Shown in pieces: positions 40,627 through 48,390 of a stretch of DNA of 57,348 bases. Position 1 is the stretch's first letter; every line of letters starts with the position of its first letter. The position numbers and the translations under genes were made by a program. Location: NCBI RefSeq assembly GCF_004010325.2, contig NZ_SADR02000034.1:1-57348 (forward strand), written 5' to 3'. Under the pieces are notes generated by a model. It was not told where the DNA came from, searched no databases, and saw only the letters and a program-made list of their open reading frames with translations. The stretch is from Mesorhizobium sp. M00.F.Ca.ET.216.01.1.1 (GTDB lineage: Bacteria > Pseudomonadota > Alphaproteobacteria > Rhizobiales > Rhizobiaceae).

Positions 40627-41106
40627 ATGACCAGCCGAACTTCCATCCATCTCACCATCAACGGCCACGACCACGAACTGGAGGTCGAGCCACGTGTCAC
40701 GCTGCTCGACGCGCTGCGCGACCATCTCGGGCTGACCGGCACCAAGAAGGGCTGCGACCAGGGCCAATGCGGCGCCTGCACCGTGCATGTCGACGGCCAG
40801 CGCGTGCTGGCCTGCCTGACGCTCGCGGCTCAAGCTCAGGGCCGCAGCATTACCACCATCGAGGGGCTTGCCGAACAGGACGGCACGCTTCACGCGGTGC
40901 AGGCCGCCTTCCTCGAACAAGACGCCTTCCAGTGCGGTTACTGCACGCCGGGACAGATCATGTCGGCGGTGGCTTGCATCCGCGAGGGCCATGCCGGCTC
41001 GGATGACGAGATCCGCGAATACATGGCCGGCAATCTCTGCCGCTGCGGTGCCTATCCGCACATCGTCGCCGCCGTGCGCCAGGCCGCCATGGAGGCCGCA
41101 TCATGA
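40627..41106 (+). CDS. Molybdenum hydroxylase 2Fe-2S subunit (YagT/PaoA-like, no Tat signal)
   Basis: A 159-residue electron-transfer subunit with two [2Fe-2S] domains. The plant-ferredoxin-type cysteines are Cys43, Cys48, Cys51 and Cys63 (GCDQGQCGACTV), and the helical domain uses Cys103, Cys106, Cys138 and Cys140 (CGYCTPGQ; NLCRCG). Unlike periplasmic PaoA it has no twin-arginine leader, so the complex is probably cytoplasmic. The ATG overlaps nothing upstream and has only a weak ribosome-binding site. It overlaps the FAD subunit by four bases. Confidence 0.93.
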   Translation: MTSRTSIHLTINGHDHELEVEPRVTLLDALRDHLGLTGTKKGCDQGQCGACTVHVDGQRVLACLTLAAQAQGRSITTIEGLAEQDGTLHAVQAAFLEQDAFQCGYCTPGQIMSAVACIREGHAGSDDEIREYMAGNLCRCGAYPHIVAAVRQAAMEAAS

Positions 41107-42086
41107 GGGACTTTTCCTATCTCCGTGCCGATACCGCCGATGCCGCACGCCAGGCGGGGGCGCTGCCGGGCGCCATGCTGCTCGCCGGCGGCACCACGCT
41201 CATCGATCTCGCCAAATGCGGCGTCGCCGAGCCCGAGACCGTGGTCGACATCAGCCATCTCAAGGGACTGGACGGGATCTCGGTCGATGGGGCGGGTGCC
41301 ACCATCGGCGCGCTGGCAAAGATGAGCCACGTCGCCGATCATGCCGACATCAAGAGCCGATTCCCCGCCGTCTCGGAAGCGCTGTGGCAGGCTGCCTCGG
41401 CGCAGCTGCGCAACATGGCAACCATCGGCGGCAATCTGATGCAGCGCACCCGCTGCCCCTATTTCCGCGACCCGGCGAATTTCCCCGCCTGCAACAAGCG
41501 TTCGCCCGGCAGCGGCTGCTCGGCGATCGGCGGCGTCACCCGCGGCCATGCCGTGCTCGGCACCAGCGAGGCCTGCATCGCCACCTATCCCGGCGATCTG
41601 ACGGTCGCACTCGTCGCCTTCGACGCCACAGTCCATCTCGGTGAGCGCCAGCTTGCGGTCGACGACTTCTTTCTCCTGCCGGGCGCCACGCCCGAGCGCG
41701 AACATGCGATCGAGCCAGGCGAGATGATCACCGCGATCAGCATTCCGGCTTCGGCCGCAGCAAGGCGCTCGACCTATCTGAAAGTCCGCGACCGGCAGTC
41801 CTACGAGTTCGCTGCCGCAAGTGCCGCCGTCGGCATCGAGTTCGAGGCCGACGGCCGCACGATCCGCGACCTGCGCGTGGCACTCGGCGGCGTCGCCACC
41901 AAGCCATGGCGTGCGCGGGCCGTGGAAGAAGCCCTGAAGGGCAAGCTGCTGGAACCGGACGCCGTCCGGCGCGCCAGCCTGCTTGCTGTCGAGGGCGCCG
42001 TCGACCATGGCGCCAACCATTACAAGATCGAACTGGCGCCGCGCGTCGTCGCCCGCGCCATCCTCAAGATTGGAGAAACGGCATGA
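41103..42086 (+). CDS. Molybdenum hydroxylase FAD subunit (PaoB/YagS-like)
   Basis: A 327-residue FAD-binding subunit of the CO-dehydrogenase flavoprotein type (AGGTTLIDLAKCG; ATIGGNLMQRTRCPYFRD). A Cys-rich insert with Cys118, Cys130 and Cys139 (RCPYFRD...ACNKRSPGSGC), plus a possible fourth Cys near 157, corresponds to the extra [4Fe-4S] site of PaoB. That places the complex with PaoABC-like aldehyde oxidoreductases. Coupled on both sides by four-base overlaps (41103-41106 and 42083-42086). Confidence 0.93.
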   Translation: MRDFSYLRADTADAARQAGALPGAMLLAGGTTLIDLAKCGVAEPETVVDISHLKGLDGISVDGAGATIGALAKMSHVADHADIKSRFPAVSEALWQAASAQLRNMATIGGNLMQRTRCPYFRDPANFPACNKRSPGSGCSAIGGVTRGHAVLGTSEACIATYPGDLTVALVAFDATVHLGERQLAVDDFFLLPGATPEREHAIEPGEMITAISIPASAAARRSTYLKVRDRQSYEFAAASAAVGIEFEADGRTIRDLRVALGGVATKPWRARAVEEALKGKLLEPDAVRRASLLAVEGAVDHGANHYKIELAPRVVARAILKIGETA

Positions 42087-44404
42087 CCGTTCACGAGTTG
42101 AGAACCCGACCTGCTGATTCCAAACGTGGCGACGCTTCCGACGGCGGCGCCCTCGCAGGCCAGGTTGGCGGGCGGCTATCGCGCGTCGACGGCCCGGCCA
42201 AGATCACCGGCGCTGCAAAATACGCGGTCGAGCAGCAGCTCGACGGGCTCAGCCATGCCGTGCTCGTCGAGAGCACGATTGCCGCCGGCCGGGTGCGTTC
42301 GATCGATACGGCGGCAGCACAAGCCGCACCCGGCGTGCTCAAGGTGCTGACGCCGGACAATGCCTTGCGCCTCAACACCGCGACGGACTGGCTGGGCACG
42401 CCGCCGCCGGATGTCCCCTATTGCCCGCTGGCGCGCGACATCACCTTCAGCGGCCAGCATGTCGCGGCAGTGGTCGCCGAGAGCTTCGAACAGGCGGTCG
42501 CGGCGGCGGCGCTGGTCAAGGTCAGCTATGACGAGGCGCCTGTTATCGCCGACCTCAGCGATGCCAAGGCCGGCGACGGCATTCCGGTCGACGCGATGAC
42601 CAAAGAGTGGGGCGACGCGGAAGCCGCTTTTGCCGCCGCCCCGGTGCGGATCTGCGCCGCCTACAACACGCCGCGCGAATACCAGGCGCCGATGGAACCG
42701 CACGGACTGATCGCGCAATGGCAGGGCGACCAGCTGACGGTGTGGGAGCCCAGCCAATGGCTCGACGGCATGGCGCGAACCTATGCCGAATGGTTCGGCG
42801 TGCCGTTCGAAAATGTGCGCCTGGTCTCGCCCTATATTGGCGGCGGCTTCGGCTCCAAGGCGTTCGCCTACGGCTACGGCGCGGTGGCGGCCATGGCCGC
42901 GAAAATGCTGGGACGGCCGGTGAAGCTGGCGGTCACCAGGCCGCAGACCTTCACCGCCTATGGCGGCCGGGCGGCGACCCGCCAGACGGTGGCGCTCGGC
43001 GCCAACGCAGAGGGACAGATCCAGTCGATCGTGCATCGCGGCGTCAACGAAACCTCCGTCGACGGCATGTGGGTCGAGCCGCTGGGCTCGGTCACCTCGA
43101 TCATGTATGCGACGCCGAATTTCTCGTCGCGACAGAATGTCGTGCGGGTCAATTCGGTGGTGCCGGGGGCCTTGCGGGCGCCGGGCGAGAACCCGAGCGC
43201 GTTCGGCATCGAATGCGCGATCGACGAGCTCGCCTACGAGGTCGGCATCGACCCGCTGGAGATCCGGCTCCGGAACTATGCCGAACAGGATCCGGAGGCG
43301 AAGAAGCCGTGGTCGACACGGCAGCTGCGCGAGGCTTTCGCCGCCGGCGCCGAAGCCTTCGGCTGGTCGAAGCGCAGCCCAGAGCCGCGCTCGATGCGTG
43401 ACGGCAACCAGCTGATCGGCTGGGGCGTTGCCGCCGGCACCTATCCGGTGCGGCGCGCCTATGGCGAGGCGGTCGTGCGCATCCTCGCAGACGGCTCGGT
43501 CGAGGTCGAAAGCTCGAGCATCGACATGGGTCAGGGCACCTATACGATCCTGGCGCAGACCGCCGCCGAAACGCTGGGCGTGCCGGCCGACAATGTCGTC
43601 GTCAAGCTTGGCGATTCGCGCTATGCCCGCGCCGGCGTCACCGGCGGCTCGCGGCTTGCCGGGGTGATGACCGGCGCCGTGCACAAGGCGGCGACCGCCG
43701 CGCTCGACCAGCTGGTCGGGCTGGCCATCAGCGATCCGCGCTCGCCGTTCCATGCGCTGCAGCCCAACACGCTGGTCGTCACCGAGGGCCGCATCTCATC
43801 GCCGCGCGGCGACGGACCGGATGTCCCAATCGCCGAGCTGCTCGGCAGCGTCGGACGCGACCGCATCGAGGCGAAGGGCGATACCATGCCCGCCAACTCC
43901 ACCCCGGAGGAGCGCTACAAGAACTACACCACCATCGCCATGGCGCTACCGCACACCGAGGGCGATTATTCCCGCCACAGCTGGTGCGCGCATTTCATCG
44001 AGGTGCGCGTTGACGAGGATTTTGGCACGGTTCGCGTGTCGCGCGTGGTGTCGGCGCTGGATTCGGGCCGGCTCTACAATCCCAAGCTCGCCGAAAGCCA
44101 GTGGAAGGGCGGCATCATCATGGGCATCGGCCAGGCGCTGCTGGAGGAAGGCATCGTCGACCGCCGCCATGGCCGCATCGTCAACAACAACCTGGCCGAC
44201 TATCTCATCGCCACCAATGCCGACATTCCCGACATCGAGGTGATCTCGGTCGGCATCCCCGACCCGCACTCCTCGGCGCTCGGCGGCAAGGGGGTGGGTG
44301 AACTCGGCATCGTTGGCGTAGCGCCTGCGATCGCCAACGCGGTGTTCCACGCCACCGGCATGAGGGTGCGGGATTTGCCGATCACGCTGGAGAAGCTGAT
44401 CTAG
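42083..44404 (+). CDS. Molybdenum hydroxylase large subunit (PaoC/YagR-like)
   Basis: A 773-residue molybdopterin-binding subunit. It has the aldehyde-oxidase N-terminal domain (RLSRVDGPAKITGAAKYAVE) and molybdenum-cofactor motifs: YIGGGFGSKAFAYGYG, RAPGENPSAFGIE-type and GQGTYTILAQ. The catalytic glutamate is Glu740 in GGKGVGELG. The likely reaction is hydroxylation of aromatic or other aldehydes. No accessory MoCo-insertion (XdhC-like) gene follows; the operon ends at a strong terminator. Confidence 0.93.
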   Translation: MTVHELRTRPADSKRGDASDGGALAGQVGGRLSRVDGPAKITGAAKYAVEQQLDGLSHAVLVESTIAAGRVRSIDTAAAQAAPGVLKVLTPDNALRLNTATDWLGTPPPDVPYCPLARDITFSGQHVAAVVAESFEQAVAAAALVKVSYDEAPVIADLSDAKAGDGIPVDAMTKEWGDAEAAFAAAPVRICAAYNTPREYQAPMEPHGLIAQWQGDQLTVWEPSQWLDGMARTYAEWFGVPFENVRLVSPYIGGGFGSKAFAYGYGAVAAMAAKMLGRPVKLAVTRPQTFTAYGGRAATRQTVALGANAEGQIQSIVHRGVNETSVDGMWVEPLGSVTSIMYATPNFSSRQNVVRVNSVVPGALRAPGENPSAFGIECAIDELAYEVGIDPLEIRLRNYAEQDPEAKKPWSTRQLREAFAAGAEAFGWSKRSPEPRSMRDGNQLIGWGVAAGTYPVRRAYGEAVVRILADGSVEVESSSIDMGQGTYTILAQTAAETLGVPADNVVVKLGDSRYARAGVTGGSRLAGVMTGAVHKAATAALDQLVGLAISDPRSPFHALQPNTLVVTEGRISSPRGDGPDVPIAELLGSVGRDRIEAKGDTMPANSTPEERYKNYTTIAMALPHTEGDYSRHSWCAHFIEVRVDEDFGTVRVSRVVSALDSGRLYNPKLAESQWKGGIIMGIGQALLEEGIVDRRHGRIVNNNLADYLIATNADIPDIEVISVGIPDPHSSALGGKGVGELGIVGVAPAIANAVFHATGMRVRDLPITLEKLI

Positions 44405-44470
44405 GGCGACAGGCGGGCTGCGGCACCCCGGCACGAGCCCGGGGTCGGTATTAGATGCGCCCGCACACAC

Positions 44471-44499
44471 AAAACCCCGGCGGGAAACGCCGGGGTTTT
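44471..44499. terminator. Bidirectional Rho-independent terminator
   Basis: AAAACCCCGGCG pairs perfectly with CGCCGGGGTTTT across GGAAA. T-runs occur on both strands. It lies between the rightward hydroxylase operon and the leftward outer-membrane gene and can serve both. Confidence 0.9.
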
Positions 44500-44514
44500 G
44501 TTCCGTCTGGCAGA

Positions 44515-45180
44515 TCAGAACTTGTGGCTAAGGCCAGCCCGGACGTCGTGCGTCTTGAGGTCGACGGTCGCCACCGTGCCAAGACCGACCGAGAGATCTT
44601 GGCTGCCGAAGTCGGAGTAGCGATACTCGACCCGAGCGATCCACTTGTCGGTGAAGGCGTGCTCGACGCCGGCTCCAACCGTCCAGCCAATATGGGTCTC
44701 GTCGTGGAGTGGAATTTCACTGCTGCCGCTGCCGGTGATCCCAGTCACTTCATACTTGGCGGCGGCCACGCCTGCAGTGATGTAAGGCAACGTCCGATCG
44801 AAAGCATAGCCGGCCCGCAGCCGCGCCGACCCCGACCACTTCAGTTCGCTCTTAAGCAGCGCGCTGCCATCGGGGAAGACCGATAGTCCATCTACATCAT
44901 TGTACGCAATGTCAGCCTCGGCACCGAGCACGAAGCGGTTCGCCATTTCTTGATTGAACCCGATGTGGATGCCGCCAATAAAACCGTCCGGATCTAGAGA
45001 ACTATCGCCTGTGCCGGCGAGGAAAAAATTGGATTTTCCGGCGGCGTAACCGAAGTGAACGCCGGCATAGAGTCCGGACCAGTCATAGGCGGCGGCAACA
45101 GGCAGAGTTTCGTTGATGTCCGCCGCGCATGCCACTCCGACAGGCACGAGAATGAAGGCTGTAGCGAGAAGAATTTTCAT
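44515..45180 (-). CDS. Outer-membrane beta-barrel protein (Omp25/Omp31-like)
   Basis: A 221-residue protein with a Sec signal (MKILLATAFILVPVGVACAA). The mature part begins YDWSGLYAGVHFGYAAG and ends YRYSDFG...VRAGLSHKF with a C-terminal Phe. These are the hallmark blocks of the eight-stranded Omp25/Omp31/RopB-like porin family of Hyphomicrobiales. It has a single-gene unit; its start lacks a strong ribosome-binding site. Its 5' region holds a 34-base segment also found before the autotransporter gene. Confidence 0.88.
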   Translation of the reverse strand: MKILLATAFILVPVGVACAADINETLPVAAAYDWSGLYAGVHFGYAAGKSNFFLAGTGDSSLDPDGFIGGIHIGFNQEMANRFVLGAEADIAYNDVDGLSVFPDGSALLKSELKWSGSARLRAGYAFDRTLPYITAGVAAAKYEVTGITGSGSSEIPLHDETHIGWTVGAGVEHAFTDKWIARVEYRYSDFGSQDLSVGLGTVATVDLKTHDVRAGLSHKF

Positions 45181-45283
45181 TGTTCGTTTGCTGCCCCAAA
45201 AGGTGTTGCGTTCCCCACCGCGGAAATGCTCCGTGGAGATCCAGCTGTTGTGGAGACCCGGTGTGGCATTGTCCGCCACCCGC

Positions 45284-45317
45284 GTCTTCGGCAGCACCGC
45301 ACCCGAATTGTCCTGGA
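45284..45317 (-). promoter_or_regulatory. Shared 5' segment upstream of the outer-membrane gene
   Basis: This 34-base segment, read on the reverse strand, matches 48295-48328 at 29 of 34 positions. Both copies have the same orientation to the gene that follows and lie 63-104 bases before its start. The core is GGTGCGGTGCTGCC here. It may be a leader or promoter element. Confidence 0.4.
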
Positions 45318-45463
45318 ACGCGCCGCGGAAATTTCCCGGCCGGTGTGGCCTTGCGGCCTCAGTCGACCGGTTCATTCCGCACGTCACCGGCAAAAGGCTG
45401 CGCGGCCTGCCGATGACACTGGCGGAGCTGATTCAGGGGGAGCGAGAGGCTGGAACTGCTAGG

Positions 45464-45722
45464 CGTTGGAGATTGGCGAAAGCCAAGGTGACGGCCGATC
45501 TCCCCCCATGTGGGGGAGATGCCCGGCAGGGCAGAGGGGGCGCGAATGATCGCCAGCCCTTGGTCAACCGATGACCAGCTGAGACCGGCGTAGGACGCAA
45601 AATTGGGATTCGCTGACAGGCCGGAGGGACAGCGCCCAGGACAGCGCCCCCTCTGTCCTGCTGGACATCTCCCCCACTTGGGGGAGATCGGCCGTCGTCG
45701 ATATTTTCGCCAATCTCCAACG
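45464..45722. repeat. MITE-like palindromic element, copy B
   Basis: This 259-base element has perfect 18-base terminal inverted repeats: CGTTGGAGATTGGCGAAA at the left and its complement at the right. Each arm continues for about 75 bases with an internal hairpin (GATCTCCCCC...GGGGGAGAT) and ends in AGAGGGGGCGC. The middle, about 45541-45650, is unrelated between arms. It contains no gene and no transposase, so it would need help in trans to move. It takes up most of the gap between the barrel gene and the LuxR gene. Confidence 0.8.
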
Positions 45723-45774
45723 TTGCCGGAAGGGCGCGACCAATGAAGCTGCTGATCGGCCTCCGGGCCCACCA

Positions 45775-46923
45775 TTATGATCCGCCAGGTGCGAGGGGCG
45801 TGCCGATGTCCGAAATGAGTTTGACGAGATCGGCTTGGCGCCTCGTGCCGGTTTTGGCGAAGATACGGTTGAGGTGGGTCTTCAAAGTGTTTTCGCCGAT
45901 ACCGAGCGACAACGCGCTTTTGGACGCAGTCAATCCGCCACCGATCCGCAGGAGGACACGCGCCTCTGCAGGAGTGAGGTCGAATAGCGTTGTGAGAACG
46001 GCCTCCGGGAGCGGAGAAGACGACGTCGTGGTCGACACGAAGACAGCCGCACAGGCGGGCCGGAAAGCCGCGCGCGCTGTTCCTTCGGTCAACGGCAATA
46101 CATAGGCGACGGCGGGCGGTTGACCGGGGGCTGAAATGGGCAACCCTATGCCGCGGGAGCCAAGCGAGGCATCTGCGCCCGCGGCACTGGCAATTGCTTC
46201 CAGCAGAGCGCGTGCCACGGCCGGGTTCTGCGCCTGGAGCAGGCCCTTCCTGGAAAGAATAGGACCTTGCATGGAGAACATCTGACCGGCAGCCCCATTC
46301 GCATGCAGGATTGCTCCATTGGCGCCAGTAAGAACGACAGGCACAGCGAGGTGGTCGAGGGCCTCGCGATAAAGATTGGCGGTAACGCGGGCCTGATCGA
46401 GCAGATCTCCAATCAGAGAGGCACGGCGCAGATGCGGCGAGAGCAATGCCAGGAAACGCTGCTCTTCAACTGATATGATCCCCCTGCTGGCCCGGGTGGT
46501 GCAGCCCATGAGCCCGATCCGGTCTGGTGTGTGGACGAATTTGGTGATGCAAGCCTCGCGCAATCCCTGCGGTTTGGCCCAATTCTGATAAAATGGCGTT
46601 TGCTGGAGTTCGGCTTCACTCATGTGCGACAGGGTCGCAACGGGCGTGTCGATGTCGCCGACGACCGCTGCCTTCAGCCCAGGAATTCCATCAAAGTCAT
46701 AGTCCTCCTGGAGCGCGCGCATTTGCATCGGATCCCACGGCGATTGAGCCGTGAACCGGCCATGATTGTCGGCGGTGCTGGCAAGCGCGATGGTGGTATA
46801 GGCCGCGTCGACGGCCGTTGTGACCCGGGTCATTACCCCGGCCCAGCCTTCCGGATTCAACACGCAATCATAGATATCACCGATAATCGAACCAAGTACT
46901 TCGCTGCTCAGTCTCTCCACCAC
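45775..46923 (-). CDS. LuxR-family regulator
   Basis: A 382-residue regulator. The C-terminal HTH, about 315-372, reads LTPAEARVLLRIGGGLTASK and then GENTLKTHLNRIFAKTGTRR. The N-terminal 200 residues form an unknown sensor; a PAS-like segment (LAVPVVLTGANGAILHANGA) lies in the middle. No acyl-homoserine-lactone-binding residues (W-x-x-x-Y-D-x-x) are evident, so it is not a typical quorum regulator. It is divergent from the AraC gene across about 190 bases that contain an 8-base inverted repeat. Confidence 0.87.
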   Translation of the reverse strand: MVERLSSEVLGSIIGDIYDCVLNPEGWAGVMTRVTTAVDAAYTTIALASTADNHGRFTAQSPWDPMQMRALQEDYDFDGIPGLKAAVVGDIDTPVATLSHMSEAELQQTPFYQNWAKPQGLREACITKFVHTPDRIGLMGCTTRASRGIISVEEQRFLALLSPHLRRASLIGDLLDQARVTANLYREALDHLAVPVVLTGANGAILHANGAAGQMFSMQGPILSRKGLLQAQNPAVARALLEAIASAAGADASLGSRGIGLPISAPGQPPAVAYVLPLTEGTARAAFRPACAAVFVSTTTSSSPLPEAVLTTLFDLTPAEARVLLRIGGGLTASKSALSLGIGENTLKTHLNRIFAKTGTRRQADLVKLISDIGTPLAPGGS

Positions 46924-46962
46924 GCCTCCTATTCCTTACAGCCCCGCTTCGGAGGATTTCGC

Positions 46963-46986
46963 GGCGTCACACTTTTGGGTGACGCC
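46963..46986. promoter_or_regulatory. Inverted repeat between LuxR and AraC genes
   Basis: GGCGTCAC (46963-46970) and GTGACGCC (46979-46986) form perfect 8-base arms around ACTTTTGG. It lies 40 bases before the LuxR start. It may be a regulator site for either gene. Confidence 0.45.
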
Positions 46987-47111
46987 ACGTGTGGTTGAGC
47001 TCGATTAAGGATTGAATTCGGTCAGTTGAACGCCGCGATCAATGTCGCCGGTTATTCCTGGAATGGAAAGCATCGCGTTCGATATTTTTTTGAAGCCGCA
47101 GGGGTACGCCA

Positions 47112-48074
47112 TTGTCACAAAAGACGGTGTTTTCATCTGCTCAATTGCCCCCGCATCTTAACGAACGCGATCGATTTTCCCTCTGGCAAGACATCCATGT
47201 CTCGGAGATATGGTCCGTCGAATACGGAATTTCCGACAATCTGCCTTTCGAGGCGACGATCGAAGCCTCAGCGATCGGGCCGGTGGTTCTTGGCCAGATG
47301 TCGGGAACGATCAAGCATGCGACGCGGAAGGCGAACAACATCGCCGATGACGATAATGACGGCTACCTTCTGCTGATCAACAAGGCCGACACCATACTGA
47401 CCGGAGCCCAGGTCGGCCGTGACTACGGTGTCGGACAGGGTGAAGCGGCCCTGGTCACGGCGGCAGAGCCTCTGAAAATGATCGGCAGCGACAAGAACGT
47501 GTGGATGAACGTGGTGATCCCGCGTGCCATCCTCACACATGCCTTCCCGCACATCGATGACAGGCTGGCGCTGAAGATCGACAGTCAAAACGAGGCCCTG
47601 GCGCTGCTCAAGCGCTACTGCCAGTTTCTCGAAGCCGGCGATCCTCTCGTCGCCCCGGAACTGATAACCCATGCCACGGAAACGATCGTCGATCTGATCG
47701 GCCTGGCGACCGGGGCAAAAGGCGAGGCGGCGGAATTGGCCGGCCTGCGCGGTGTGCGAGCGGCCAGGTTGCAGGCTGTTCTGGCGAAGATCGCGGACAA
47801 TTTTGCCAACCCTGGCATCTCGGCGCAACGCGTGGCGGAAGAACTCGGCCTGTCGGCGCGCTATGTCCATGATCTCCTTCAGGAAACCGGCATCAGCTTT
47901 GCCGAGCGCGTGCTCGAACTGCGCTTGCAGCAAGCACACAAGATGCTCTCGCAGCGACGCAACGTCGGCATGCGGGTCAGCGAAATTGCCCTGATATGTG
48001 GATTCAGCGACGTGTCGTATTTCAATCGCTGCTTCCGTCGTCGCTTCGGCTATACGCCGACCGGCGCCAGGTAG
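47112..48074 (+). CDS. AraC-family transcriptional regulator
   Basis: A 320-residue regulator. The C-terminal double HTH covers about 215-320 (ISAQRVAEELGLSARYVHDL; VSEIALICGFSDVSYFNRCF; RRRFGYTPTGAR). The N-terminal domain resembles the AraC-binding-domain-2 type found in regulators of outer-membrane or catabolic genes. The start is TTG at 47112, preceded by CAGGGG; no ATG is better placed. The gene directly precedes the autotransporter and probably controls it. A 12-base sequence, CATTGTCACAAA, spans its own start and is repeated before the autotransporter. Confidence 0.87.
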   Translation: MSQKTVFSSAQLPPHLNERDRFSLWQDIHVSEIWSVEYGISDNLPFEATIEASAIGPVVLGQMSGTIKHATRKANNIADDDNDGYLLLINKADTILTGAQVGRDYGVGQGEAALVTAAEPLKMIGSDKNVWMNVVIPRAILTHAFPHIDDRLALKIDSQNEALALLKRYCQFLEAGDPLVAPELITHATETIVDLIGLATGAKGEAAELAGLRGVRAARLQAVLAKIADNFANPGISAQRVAEELGLSARYVHDLLQETGISFAERVLELRLQQAHKMLSQRRNVGMRVSEIALICGFSDVSYFNRCFRRRFGYTPTGAR

Positions 48075-48390
48075 AAGCCGGCCGGTTTTTTTCGACACCG
48101 CAATCGACTGTCCTGCTGCGAGGCCGATACCGCACCGCTCCCTAAAGCGCGTCGCGTCGGAAGGCGTTCATGTGACGTGCGTTAAGCCTTTGTTTTTATG
48201 TCATTGTCGCAAAGCCGCTTTTTTGGGCGACATGTATCAAAGCGATCGATGGTGCCAAATCACCACAGTGCGCGGAAAAGGCACGGCAGTTCTCTCCAGT
48301 CCAATTCCGGTGCGGTCCTGCCCAAGACAGCAGCCGGTTCCGATGACATGTCAGCCTCAGGGCGAAACGACAGTCATGTCAGGGGATTAG
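48075..48390 (+). promoter_or_regulatory. Autotransporter upstream region
   Basis: This 316-base gap has no gene. Just after the AraC stop, CCGGCC followed by a T7 run may be a weak terminator (around 48077-48093). CATTGTCGCAAA at 48202-48213 matches 11 of 12 bases of the sequence at the AraC start. The 34-base segment 48295-48328 matches one upstream of the outer-membrane gene. AGGGGATTAG precedes the ATG as ribosome-binding site. Confidence 0.5.

Noticed and set aside
42176..43753. A 525-residue open frame antisense to the molybdenum hydroxylase large subunit
   Set aside because: Shadow of a well-supported gene; composition is His/Arg-rich with no motif.
48198..48390. A short forward frame containing NSGAVLPKT before the autotransporter
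   Set aside because: No ribosome-binding site or family match, and it runs on into the autotransporter gene in another frame; better explained as a shared non-coding segment.
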